From assembly GCF_038006045.1 (NCBI RefSeq), contig NZ_JBBOUK010000001.1:1033001-1097000 (forward strand): a stretch of DNA of 64,000 bases, written 5' to 3'. The stretch is from Exiguobacterium sp. FSL W8-0210 (GTDB lineage Bacteria > Bacillota > Bacilli > Exiguobacteriales > Exiguobacteriaceae). The notes beneath the pieces are model-generated. The model was not told the DNA's origin and made no database searches. It worked only from the letters and a program-made list of their open reading frames with translations. Within the stretch, counting starts at the first letter, position 1, and each line of letters begins with the position of its first letter. The position numbers and the translations under genes are program-made. Below, piece after piece: positions 1-8,940 of the stretch.

Positions 1-678
1 CGTAATGATGTTCGCTCGGAAAAACAGATAAAACCGATAGATCATTGTCGGAATCAAGTGTTTCCAGAAAAGAGCGGCAGGACGAATGCCTTTAGCCCGT
101 GCGAGTTCAAGAAAAGGAGCAGCTTCCTGTTCGAGTACTTGCGTCGTTAACCATTTGATGAAGAAGAATAGTGTTGTCAACGTTAGGGTAAGAATCGGTA
201 AAAAACGAATGTACTCAGCATAGGATCCCGCAATTTCGATTTTGTCATACCCGGTCGTTTTAAACAGATAAAGGACAAGGAATTGTGAAAGAATGATCCA
301 GAACAGATCCGGAACCATCTCAAGCGTCCGCGTTGTCTGTTTCAGCATCATGCGTGTTTTGCGGCCACTCCGATAAAACAAATAAGCATAAAAAATCGCA
401 CACACAGCGGAGACCAGCATAGCTGTCGTAAAGATGATTAACGTCTCTTTAATAAAGGGACTGATGGTAGGAAGCAATAAGAACTCCTTTTGAGCGGTTA
501 CGTTGAAATAGGTAATCTCATCAAGTTTCGTTAATTGAGCAAATTGCTGTTTCAGACCTTCCCAGTAGCTTGCTGGGTTGAATTTCATTTGCGCAACGAG
601 TGCTGGAAGGGCGCTGATCGCAATCAAGACAAAAAAAGCCACGATGAGCTGAATTGATTTTCGGGCGATAAAAAACAT
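1..678 (-). CDS. ABC transporter permease, OppB-like (3' end beyond window)
   Basis: Inner-membrane permease subunit of a peptide-type (Opp/Dpp) ABC importer; only the first 226 codons are in the window. The translation starts MFFIARKSIQLIVAFFV with one N-terminal membrane helix, then an extracellular stretch, then several helices. Near the cut end it carries an EAA-like loop (ELARAKGIRPAALFWKHLIP), the contact site for the ATPase. The start at 678 has a good AAGGAG-type ribosome site 10 bases upstream. It lies 28 bases behind the DUF58 gene on the same strand and is probably co-transcribed with it. Substrate cannot be told. The family call is fairly safe; the partnership with the MoxR cluster is inference. 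Confidence 0.8.
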   Translation of the reverse strand, partial: MFFIARKSIQLIVAFFVLIAISALPALVAQMKFNPASYWEGLKQQFAQLTKLDEITYFNVTAQKEFLLLPTISPFIKETLIIFTTAMLVSAVCAIFYAYLFYRSGRKTRMMLKQTTRTLEMVPDLFWIILSQFLVLYLFKTTGYDKIEIAGSYAEYIRFLPILTLTLTTLFFFIKWLTTQVLEQEAAPFLELARAKGIRPAALFWKHLIPTMIYRFYLFFRANIIT

Positions 679-706
679 GAAGGGAAAAACTCCTTTCTTT
701 GGATCC

Positions 707-1774
707 TCAACCGATGGCGAGGATTCGGTCATTGCCAATTTGGATCAACTGACTGTTCATATGTTTCCGGCGCAGTACGTAGCGTTCGAACTGTTGCGTC
801 GCGATGAACGAATCACGCGTCGAGACCGTCGAGAGCGTCATCAGGACATGTTTTAATTGTGGTTGTCCTTCTTGTAATGAGAGATGCGTCATTCGGTTCG
901 CTCCGTCGAGTCGATTGAGGAATAGTTCGATCTTACAGCCTTCTTTGATTAATTCACTGATCAGGAATGCGGCTTGTTCAATGAACGTCTCAAATTGTTG
1001 ATGGAGACCGTAACCGCTCGGGGCAGATAAGTTCAAGGCAATCGTAAACGTATCTTGATTGCTCGTTTCGAATACTTTTGCCTGCAAGCGACCGGTCTTC
1101 GCCGTCGCATACCAATCGATCTCTTTTGACGGTTCCGCCGTATAGGGTTTTGCACCGAGTTGAACCAGTTTGTTCTTGAGCGGTGAGTAACGGTCCGGTC
1201 GATCACCGATTCGTAAACGCTGTAAAAGAAGCGGCGTCGCTTGCGCCGTCAAGGACGGTAAGACTGTAAACGACGGATATGTATCGAACGTAAAGAGATA
1301 AACGCCCATCTTCCAGGGCAGGCGAATCGTCAAGATGATCTCATCGAACTCGGCTGGTCCGCGGCGAACCGTCTGAATCGGGATCGTCACTCCGTCTTCA
1401 GAGTCAATCACTGCATGAAACGTCGCCGGATGTAGTGGGTCCATCTCCGGGAAAATGACTCCGCCATCCGTGTGCAAACGAAGTGTCGCTTCGAGCCCAA
1501 GCTGACTCAAGGATTCGACGCCGAAGACTTGCAAATGGAGCGACGTCTTCTCCTGGTTGAACATCAATGATTCATAATGTTTCCATTCGATTGCGACATC
1601 CCGTCGTAACTGCTTTTCTGTTCGCCCGACGACGAAATGAATCGTCGCCAAAGCTGCGAACAGAAATCCGAGGACGGAAAGACGCGGAATGAAAAGAAAG
1701 AAGAACGTCATCGTGACGTACAGTGGAAAAAGTCGGCGTTCAAGCCAAAACGGGACGGAACGTTCAATCTGCAT
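707..1774 (-). CDS. DUF58 domain-containing membrane protein
   Basis: A 355-residue protein with two closely spaced N-terminal membrane helices (about residues 15-50) and a soluble remainder. Residues about 218-235 hold the DUF58 signature (KEIDWYATAKTGRLQAKVFE), whose family form is roughly D-W-x-A-x-A-R-x-G. DUF58 proteins normally sit beside a MoxR ATPase, as here (7-base gap), and are thought to work with it in assembling or activating envelope or metal-containing proteins. The last part of the family, a vWA-like fold, should correspond to residues 235-355. Exact role unknown. It is the third gene of a four-gene minus-strand operon. Confidence 0.8.
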   Translation of the reverse strand: MQIERSVPFWLERRLFPLYVTMTFFFLFIPRLSVLGFLFAALATIHFVVGRTEKQLRRDVAIEWKHYESLMFNQEKTSLHLQVFGVESLSQLGLEATLRLHTDGGVIFPEMDPLHPATFHAVIDSEDGVTIPIQTVRRGPAEFDEIILTIRLPWKMGVYLFTFDTYPSFTVLPSLTAQATPLLLQRLRIGDRPDRYSPLKNKLVQLGAKPYTAEPSKEIDWYATAKTGRLQAKVFETSNQDTFTIALNLSAPSGYGLHQQFETFIEQAAFLISELIKEGCKIELFLNRLDGANRMTHLSLQEGQPQLKHVLMTLSTVSTRDSFIATQQFERYVLRRKHMNSQLIQIGNDRILAIG

Positions 1775-1780
1775 GATTCG

Positions 1781-2704
1781 TCACCCCATCTCGACCGGAA
1801 CCGGCACGTCGTCCAGAATATGCGTCAAGACAGCCGCTTTCGTCGTCTTGATTCCACCTTCAAGTGTCAGTGTCAGGCGATGGGACAGGACGTGTTTTGC
1901 AAGATATTTGATATCTTCCGGGATGATGAAGTCGCGTTGATTCAAGAACGCATAGCTTTGCGAGGCGCGAAGTAATGCAATCGCTCCACGCGGACTGACG
2001 CCGACTTCAATGAGTTCATGATTTCGTGTCGCTTGAACGATGTGTAATAGATAATCGAGCACGTCTTGCGATGCATGGACGCGGCGTGCCTCTTCCTGCC
2101 AGGAAATCAAGTCGCCACCTGACGCGATGCCGACGGCTGACCGACGGACGTTCGTCAGAATCTCAGACAATAAGCGACGTTCATTCTCGAAATCCGGGTA
2201 ACCGACTTCAATTGCGACCATGAATCGATCGAGTTGGGCGTCCGGTAGTGGGAATGTTCCTGCCGATTCAATCGGGTTTTGTGTTGCGATGACAAAGAAT
2301 GGGGCTGGCATCTGATAGGTTGTTCCACCGATCGATACCTGACGCTCTTCCATCGCCTCAAGTAATGCCGATTGTGTCCGCGGAACGGCGCGGTTGATCT
2401 CATCGATCAAGACGACGTTCGCAAACAATGGACCGCGTTTATTCTCGAACTCCTGCGTCTTTAAGTTGAAGAAGTCCGAACCGATGACGTCTGACGGGAG
2501 AAGGTCCGCCGTGAACTGGATCCGCGAGAAGGCACTCTCGAAGCTTTGAGCGAGCGCCTTCGCGAGCATCGTTTTCCCCGTTCCCGGTACATCTTCTAAT
2601 AGAATATGTCCTTCTGCGATGAGTGCCGTCAGACAGAGATCAATGACGTCCGGTTTACCGAGATAGATCGAATTGAGTTGGTCTTTTAATTGTTGTAGTT
2701 TCAT
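1781..2704 (-). CDS. MoxR-family AAA+ ATPase
   Basis: AAA+ chaperone-like ATPase of the MoxR/RavA group, about 307 residues, the usual length. Walker A is at residues about 35-45 (EDVPGTGKTMLAKAL), Walker B at about 99-106 (VVLIDEINRA), and the sensor region has FVIATQNPIE, all typical for MoxR. I place the start at 2704 (MKLQQLKDQ) because a GGAGG ribosome site lies 9 bases upstream; an in-frame start 21 bases earlier has no such site. It lies between a DUF4129 gene and a DUF58 gene, the standard MoxR neighbourhood. Such ATPases are believed to remodel a client protein through the DUF58/vWA partner. Confidence 0.93.
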   Translation of the reverse strand: MKLQQLKDQLNSIYLGKPDVIDLCLTALIAEGHILLEDVPGTGKTMLAKALAQSFESAFSRIQFTADLLPSDVIGSDFFNLKTQEFENKRGPLFANVVLIDEINRAVPRTQSALLEAMEERQVSIGGTTYQMPAPFFVIATQNPIESAGTFPLPDAQLDRFMVAIEVGYPDFENERRLLSEILTNVRRSAVGIASGGDLISWQEEARRVHASQDVLDYLLHIVQATRNHELIEVGVSPRGAIALLRASQSYAFLNQRDFIIPEDIKYLAKHVLSHRLTLTLEGGIKTTKAAVLTHILDDVPVPVEMG

Positions 2705-2721
2705 AGGAAATCCCTCCAAGG

Positions 2722-3411
2722 TCAAATGGTTGAGTAGCGTGCTAGTTGTTGTTCGAAGCGTAGAATTTCATCATTCGAGACGATCGTTTCCGACATATCA
2801 CCGTAGCGGATATTCCGATACAACTGAAAATCGACAGGGACCTCAATTCGACGTAACCAGTCTTCAAGCGTTTCGTTCGGACGACGTTGCTGACTGCGCG
2901 GTAAGTGTTGCTCAAAGTGGATGACGAGATCACGGACACGTGAAGACGAATACGATGAATACAGGTAAGGTGATTTTCTTAAAGAGGCAGGACGAAAGAT
3001 TGATTGAGCGAATGGAACGTCATCCGTTACGTCTCCTGTAGACCTGCGCCGTTTTTTCACGCGACGCGACTGAACGAGTTTCCAGACCATGAAACTAAAT
3101 AAGCTGATTAAAATGACATATTGTAGATAAGAAAAGGGAGAGTCAGAGGCATCCGCTTTAAGGGATTTCCAGAGCTCTTTTGGACCAGGTCGTGGATTGA
3201 TCGGTTCAAAAGGCATCTTGCCTTTTGTGTTAGTAGGTGAGTGACCGTTTTTAAAACTAATTTCGCCGTTCGCTTCAGTTTCTGCAATCGAAGGCTTTTT
3301 AAAAGGATTCGGCATGATGTAATGTGTATAAATATACGTCGCCGTAGTTTGAAACAAGAACAGACCAATCAAAATGACACCAAGCGACATGATAAAGCGT
3401 TGCCGTAACAC
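2722..3411 (-). CDS. DUF4129 domain-containing membrane protein
   Basis: A 229-residue protein with a membrane helix at about residues 8-28, an extracytoplasmic linker rich in Pro, Lys and Gly, a second helix at about 98-115, and a basic cytoplasmic C-terminal region. The C-terminal 90 residues (LEDWLRRIEVP, LYRNIRYGD) match the DUF4129 pattern seen at the end of transglutaminase-like proteins of MoxR clusters. Here the transglutaminase core is absent. The start is GTG at 3411, with GGAGG seven bases upstream. It is the first gene of the DUF4129-MoxR-DUF58-permease operon. The function is unknown; the family call is moderate. Confidence 0.7.
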   Translation of the reverse strand: MLRQRFIMSLGVILIGLFLFQTTATYIYTHYIMPNPFKKPSIAETEANGEISFKNGHSPTNTKGKMPFEPINPRPGPKELWKSLKADASDSPFSYLQYVILISLFSFMVWKLVQSRRVKKRRRSTGDVTDDVPFAQSIFRPASLRKSPYLYSSYSSSRVRDLVIHFEQHLPRSQQRRPNETLEDWLRRIEVPVDFQLYRNIRYGDMSETIVSNDEILRFEQQLARYSTI

Positions 3412-3592
3412 AAGCGATCCTCCTTCCTGTTTTTAAGGAAAAAATATCCATATTTACTTAGGAAGATTTTAGCACACACGCTTAACAAATAAAAACAATT
3501 TTCTGAAAATAAAGACAAGGTGAGACGATTCATTTTCAAGTGGTGAGGGTATGATGGAATCAGTGGATCTTGAAAGAGAAAGGGTGTTTTGT

Positions 3593-4207
3593 ATGAAATT
3601 GATTATTTTTGGAGCGACGGGTCAAACGGGGCAAGAACTGGTCAAGCAAGCGATTGATCACGGGCATGAGGTCACAGCATTCGTCCGCAGTCCGGAAAAA
3701 CTGACACTACGTGACGAACGGTTACACGTCGTTAAAGGCGACGTGCTCGATCAAGAAGCAGTGACGACTGCTGTTGCCGGGCAAGAGGCTGTCCTGACGG
3801 CTCTTGGCACAGAGAGTCTTGCATACAGTGGCTTTTTAGAACGGAGTCTCGTCCGGATCGTGACAGCGATGAAAAAGCAGGGCGTAGACCGAATTGGTTA
3901 TGTCGCGTCTGCCGGTGTTGATGATGAATTACCGGGTGTACAAGGAATGCTCGCTCAGCGGATTCTGAAAAATCCACTGAAAGATCACCGCCAAGCGATC
4001 GCGCTTTTGCAACAAGCGGATTTGAACTATACGGTGGCCCGACCACTCCGTTTACTGAACGGTCCGTTGACGGGGCTTTATCGTCAAGCAGATACAGGTG
4101 TTCCGGAAGATGCAAAACAAATCAATCGCGCAGATGTGGCGCATTTCCTCTTACAAGCAATCGAGACAGAAGATCATATCAAATCGAGTGTCGGTCTCGC
4201 TGAATGA
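3593..4207 (+). CDS. NAD(P)-binding oxidoreductase, NmrA/SDR-like
   Basis: An atypical short-chain dehydrogenase of about 204 residues. The nucleotide-binding glycine motif is at the extreme N-terminus (MKLIIFGATGQTG), which is why I choose the start at 3593 rather than the longer reading from 3551. An AAAGGGTG ribosome site precedes it. Residues about 60-75 (GQEAVLTALGT) fit the second half of the Rossmann fold, and YVASAGV follows the SDR Ser position. The canonical YxxxK catalytic pair is not evident, as in NmrA and YtfG-like members, so it may be a sensor or quinone-type reductase. It converges on the amylase gene, with a terminator in between. Confidence 0.8.
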   Translation: MKLIIFGATGQTGQELVKQAIDHGHEVTAFVRSPEKLTLRDERLHVVKGDVLDQEAVTTAVAGQEAVLTALGTESLAYSGFLERSLVRIVTAMKKQGVDRIGYVASAGVDDELPGVQGMLAQRILKNPLKDHRQAIALLQQADLNYTVARPLRLLNGPLTGLYRQADTGVPEDAKQINRADVAHFLLQAIETEDHIKSSVGLAE

Positions 4208-4214
4208 AGAAGAA

Positions 4215-4247
4215 AGGTCTCTCCCGTCATACGGAAGAGACCTTTTT
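4215..4247. terminator. Rho-independent terminator between convergent genes
   Basis: AGGTCTCT and AGAGACCT form an 8-bp stem with a 13-base loop, followed by TTTTT on the plus strand. It ends the oxidoreductase transcript. Its complement has a broken T-run and may also slow transcription from the amylase side. Confidence 0.8.
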
Positions 4248-4253
4248 GAATGC

Positions 4254-5807
<1,554 letters not shown>

Positions 5808-5817
5808 TTATGATTTG

Positions 5818-5832
5818 TGAAATCGCTTGCAT
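5818..5832 (-). promoter_or_regulatory. cre (CcpA) site at the amylase promoter
   Basis: On the minus strand the site reads ATGCAAGCGATTTCA, agreeing with the cre consensus WTGNAANCGNWNNCW. A TATAAT -10 box lies just upstream (5843-5838), so the site overlaps the expected transcription start. This is the arrangement of amyO in B. subtilis, where CcpA blocks transcription on preferred sugars. Confidence 0.8.
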
Positions 5833-5837
5833 TATTT

Positions 5838-6132
5838 ATTATAGGGAAGCTTCAGACAGGAGGAATATCATCCCGGATTCTTATTTGTAAGTCTCTTTTG
5901 TTCGTGACTTTTGACCCTAGAATATTTCTTCTGAAGTACTATTTCGATGGGATTGACGTCATGAATGAAAAAAATCAGGACCATCTAACCGTTGCCTTTC
6001 AATGAATATTCTGAACGACGACTCATCTACAAAAAAGCAGGTCTATCGTCCATCTTCCACCAGGAATGGATTCGGTGTGAAAATGAGCGTGTAACACCCG
6101 CTCTCATACATACCATTTAAGGGGGAACACAC
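5838..6132. other. Intergenic region between divergent amylase and nuclease genes
   Basis: About 300 bases without a convincing gene. At the left edge it holds the amylase -10 box TATAAT (minus strand). At 6085-6103 an imperfect inverted repeat (GAGCGTGT / ACACCCGCTC) lies about 30 bases before the nuclease start and might be an operator or leader hairpin. No clear -35/-10 pair for the nuclease was found. Confidence 0.4.
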
Positions 6133-6957
6133 ATGAACTGGAAGTCAAAGGTCACAGGTGCGCTTGCCGCAACACTTGCACTCGGGTCAATCGTCTTTAC
6201 ACCGGTCACAGCAAAAACAGTTGATCCAAAACAAGTTTCAGCAGGTCCGCAGATGGTTACGTCACAATCGACGATCGATGCGTACTATTTACCAGCAGCG
6301 GGGAAGACAGGGGCGGCGTTGAAGGCATCGCTGCACGATATCATCGATAATCATACACAAGTGTCATACGACACGGTATGGACAGCACTGAAAGAAACAG
6401 ATCAAGATCCAAACAATGCGAATAACGTCATCGAGTTATACACGGGGAAATCGATTTCAAAGAGCAGTAACGGTGGGAATGTCGGTCAATGGAATCGTGA
6501 ACATGTCTGGGCAAAGTCACACGGTGACTTTGGTACGTCAAACGGTCCAGGAACAGACTTGCATCACTTGCGTCCGGAAGACGTTGTCGTCAACAGCGCA
6601 CGGGGGAATCTAGATTTCGATAATGGCGGTACGAAATACAGTGGATGTGATTGCTATCGCGATAGCGATTCGTGGGAACCACCGAACCGTGTCAAAGGTG
6701 ATATCGCGCGGATGATCTTCTACATGGCGGTTCGTTATGAAGGTGGCGGAGAAATCGATCTCGAAGCTTCAGAAAACGTCAATAATGGTACGAACCCGTT
6801 ACACGGCAAATTGTCGACGCTGAAAGCATGGAATAAGCTTGACCCAGTTGATAGCTTCGAGAAACGTCGCAACGATGTCATCTTCGAGAAGTGGCAAAAA
6901 AACCGGAATCCGTTCATCGATCATCCGGAATACGTAACATCAATTTGGGGAAATTGA
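6133..6957 (+). CDS. Secreted endonuclease I / Bsn-type nuclease
   Basis: Extracellular non-specific nuclease of the EndA/NucM/Bsn family (EndoI), 274 residues. A signal peptide with a clear hydrophobic core (residues 9-22) ends near TPVTA. The His-Me finger active site is visible as QWNREHVWAKSHG, followed by GTDLHHLRPEDVVVNSARGN with the metal-binding and structural residues of the family. Two cysteines (SGCDC) lie just after the core. It is likely to degrade environmental nucleic acid for nutrition, fitting the neighbouring secreted amylase. AAGGGGG is eight bases before the start. No terminator follows directly, but a large inverted-repeat element begins 25 bases downstream. Confidence 0.92.
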   Translation: MNWKSKVTGALAATLALGSIVFTPVTAKTVDPKQVSAGPQMVTSQSTIDAYYLPAAGKTGAALKASLHDIIDNHTQVSYDTVWTALKETDQDPNNANNVIELYTGKSISKSSNGGNVGQWNREHVWAKSHGDFGTSNGPGTDLHHLRPEDVVVNSARGNLDFDNGGTKYSGCDCYRDSDSWEPPNRVKGDIARMIFYMAVRYEGGGEIDLEASENVNNGTNPLHGKLSTLKAWNKLDPVDSFEKRRNDVIFEKWQKNRNPFIDHPEYVTSIWGN

Positions 6958-6981
6958 TGACGAGTCAGTGAATAGGAAAGG

Positions 6982-7219
6982 GGCTGACTCAACAGTCAGT
7001 CTCTACAAAGATAGGGGTGGCAGAATGATGATCTGCCACCCCTATCTTGTAACAAAAAGAATGACGCGTTTCACGCAACTCCTACAAAGAAAAGCGCATC
7101 TTTGCGCTGACAGAGACAAATAAGACCCGCTTTCCTGCTTGAATAAAGCAGGAAAACTGGCTTGTGTCTCGCCTGAGGAAAAGGCGTGAAAAGACGCGTC
7201 ATTCTTTTTTGAGTCAGCC
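6982..7219. repeat. Nested inverted-repeat element, possible MITE or structured RNA
   Basis: A 238-bp non-coding element framed by perfect 11-bp inverted ends (GGCTGACTCAA at 6982-6992, TTGAGTCAGCC at 7209-7219). Inside are a perfect 16-bp hairpin at 7008-7048 and a second large arm. In that arm AAAAAGAATGACGCGT-TTCACGC (7054-7076) pairs with GCGTGAA-AAG-ACGCGTCATTCTTTTT (7184-7209). This arm encloses smaller stems: AGCGCA/TGCGCT near 7100-7115 and TTTCCTGCTT/AAGCAGGAAA near 7130-7155. Together these suggest a cloverleaf-like fold. It may be a miniature mobile repeat, and probably also stops nuclease-gene transcripts. No protein is supported here. Confidence 0.6.
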
Positions 7220-7317
7220 TTTTTTCATTGAGTCCGAACCTGTTATGCTGAAACTTTTTTGGAGAACCATTCGTATTGCCTACCGTAAGCCATTTTTTAG
7301 TAGAGAGGTCGTACGGT

Positions 7318-7902
7318 ATGATCAAACGCAAGTTTAACAAACGAAACATCAAATGGATGGTCGGTGGGGGATTAGTCGCTTGTGTCGCCTTCTGGTACAG
7401 TGTCGGTATTTTCGTTAATAAAGGGGAACGGCCACTCGCTGATGGGACGTCACCGTATGTCATCGTCCTCGGTGCGGGTGTCAAAGGAGAAAAACCGTCG
7501 CAAATCCTACATAACCGGATTCAGGCAGCTGCGGCATATGGGAAACAACATTCAGAAGTCCGCTTCATCTTGAGCGGTGGACAAGGTCCAGATGAAGATA
7601 TTTCAGAAGCAGAGGCGATGCGTCGCGGGATGGTGGCATCTGGGATTGCTGAAGAGCGGTTGATCCTTGAAGCCGACTCGACATCAACGACGGAAAATCT
7701 ACAATTTTCAAAGGCGTTGTTGCCAAAGAACGTTCGTCGCGTCTCGATCGTCACGTCAGACTTTCATCTGTACCGTGCGCGACAAGAGGCGAAACAACTT
7801 GGTTTACAGACGGATGCGATTCCGGCTGAAACGCCACTTTCAGGAGTCCTTCGATTTGGAATGCGCGAACGCGTTGCGATCGTTGTTCAATTCCTACGCT
7901 AA
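7318..7902 (+). CDS. DUF218/YdcF-family membrane-anchored protein
   Basis: A protein of about 194 residues with one N-terminal membrane anchor (about residues 12-30) and an outside DUF218 domain. Family marks are YVIVLGAGV, the Asn/Arg pair HNRIQAAAAYG, ILSGGQGPDE, the acidic EAEAMRRGMVASGI, TTENLQFSKALL and VTSDFHLYRARQEA. Relatives are SanA/YdcF/YgjQ, linked to envelope function or to recycling of an envelope carrier, though the reaction is not firmly known. I start at 7318 (MIKRKF) with AGAGAGG upstream; an upstream in-frame TTG at 7276 has no good site. It follows the inverted-repeat element and seems to be transcribed alone. Confidence 0.82.
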   Translation: MIKRKFNKRNIKWMVGGGLVACVAFWYSVGIFVNKGERPLADGTSPYVIVLGAGVKGEKPSQILHNRIQAAAAYGKQHSEVRFILSGGQGPDEDISEAEAMRRGMVASGIAEERLILEADSTSTTENLQFSKALLPKNVRRVSIVTSDFHLYRARQEAKQLGLQTDAIPAETPLSGVLRFGMRERVAIVVQFLR

Positions 7903-7930
7903 AAACCCCGACATGCTGAACATGTCGGGG
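7901..7930 (-). terminator. Terminator between convergent YdcF-like and YtxH-like genes
   Basis: Perfect 10-bp stem CCCCGACATG / CATGTCGGGG with a five-base loop. The T-run lies on the minus strand (TTTTTAG), so it mainly ends the YtxH-like transcript. Confidence 0.8.
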
Positions 7931-7954
7931 AGAAAGAAGAAGTGCATTGAATGA

Positions 7955-8506
7955 TTAGATGTCTTCACCTTTATGTTTTTCCTCGGAAGATTGAGAATCA
8001 TTTGCTTGTTTGTCGGAAGCATCATGCTCAGCAGGTGGTTCTTCTTTGCCGAGTGCGACATCCTTCGCTTCGACGACTTTATTGCTGATTGCATTCAAGT
8101 CACCTTTCGTCTCATTTACTGTCTCTTTCACCGTCGAGGCATCTGATTTCACCGTTTCAAGCTCTGTGTTCACTTTGTCATAGACATTTTGAACGTCAGA
8201 TGCGACTTCTTGAATGATGCTTGAAGCACTCTTCACTTGATTGATGACTTGTGATGCTTTACCTGACGGATCTTCCTTAATAGAAGAAGCGAGGGTAGAG
8301 ACGGAATCTTTCGCCCCCCGTAAACTCTGTTTCGTATTTTGGCGAGACGAAGAACTAAGTAGCGTCAATAGACCGCCGACAAGGGCACCGAGCAACATCC
8401 CTGTGACGAGATTGATTTGACGACCTGATGATTCTTCCTGATCGAACTGGCGATTCGGATGTTCTGCGTGTGCTGCGTGTGGATCATGTTGAAGCTTCGG
8501 TTCCAT
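7955..8506 (-). CDS. YtxH-like membrane protein with coiled-coil tail
   Basis: A 183-residue protein. An acidic, His-rich N-terminus is followed by one membrane helix (NLVTGMLLGALVGGLLTLLS, about residues 32-52). This glycine-rich helix followed by a long Ser/Thr/Lys/Glu-rich amphipathic stretch is the pattern of YtxH/YhaH-type general-stress proteins of Bacillales. The tail (residues 60-150) looks like a long helix; the last 30 residues are acidic and low in complexity. I start at 8506 with AAGGGAGTG seven bases upstream. Function is unknown; a stress link is known only for relatives. Confidence 0.65.
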   Translation of the reverse strand: MEPKLQHDPHAAHAEHPNRQFDQEESSGRQINLVTGMLLGALVGGLLTLLSSSSRQNTKQSLRGAKDSVSTLASSIKEDPSGKASQVINQVKSASSIIQEVASDVQNVYDKVNTELETVKSDASTVKETVNETKGDLNAISNKVVEAKDVALGKEEPPAEHDASDKQANDSQSSEEKHKGEDI

Positions 8507-8604
8507 GATGAACACTCCCTTGAGATAATATTTAACCATGATATGGATATACCCTTGTGAGTGAATAAAAAACATTTAAAAATAACATGTATTTGAAATG
8601 AATA

Positions 8605-8633
8605 TAAAAAAGACCATCGTGATATGATGGTCT
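8605..8633 (-). terminator. Terminator for the small membrane protein gene
   Basis: AGACCATC / GATGGTCT form an 8-bp stem with a seven-base loop. On the minus strand it is followed by TTTTTATATT. It lies eight bases beyond the stop of the 8641-8814 gene, which supports that gene being real. Confidence 0.75.
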
Positions 8634-8640
8634 AAGAGGT

Positions 8641-8814
8641 TCATTTGTTGGATGAATCATCATCATTTTCGTGACGAAGTTTTCGGTTGATTTCATCATA
8701 ATCGATTTCGATATCATCTTTGTTGCCTTTGTAGCCATATCCTTTCGAAATGACGACGATCGAGGCGACCAAGACGAATACGATGATGAGAATGGAGACG
8801 ACATATAACCACAT
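8641..8814 (-). CDS. Small single-pass membrane protein (57 aa)
   Basis: A short gene with strong signals. The ribosome site AAAGGAGGAG lies seven bases before ATG at 8814, and a terminator follows the stop. The protein starts MWLYVVSILIIVFVLVASIV, one clean membrane helix, then a Gly/Tyr/Lys turn (SKGYGYKGNK), then an acidic tail rich in Asp and Glu that ends DDDSSNK. The tail should face the cytoplasm or outside as a soluble segment of about 30 residues. I do not recognise a family. It is transcribed toward the YtxH-like gene but ends in its own terminator. Confidence 0.75.
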   Translation of the reverse strand: MWLYVVSILIIVFVLVASIVVISKGYGYKGNKDDIEIDYDEINRKLRHENDDDSSNK

Positions 8815-8940
8815 AGTCCACTCCTCCTTTCGTTCACTTTCTAGTATGACGGAAAACGCAGCTTCCGTCTAAACGAAATTGTAGGTTGTGTGCTAAACTG
8901 ATGTCAGATAAACATGTTAAACGGAACGAGGTGACGGCGT

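Noticed and set aside
7071-7484. A 137-codon minus-strand frame across the inverted-repeat element and the YdcF-like gene
   Set aside because: It is built from the hairpin arms and the reverse of a well-supported gene; no ribosome site or recognisable protein.
8532-8837. 101-codon minus-strand frame overlapping the small membrane protein
   Set aside because: Wrong frame: it lacks a ribosome site and reads across the terminator. The 57-codon frame has all signals.
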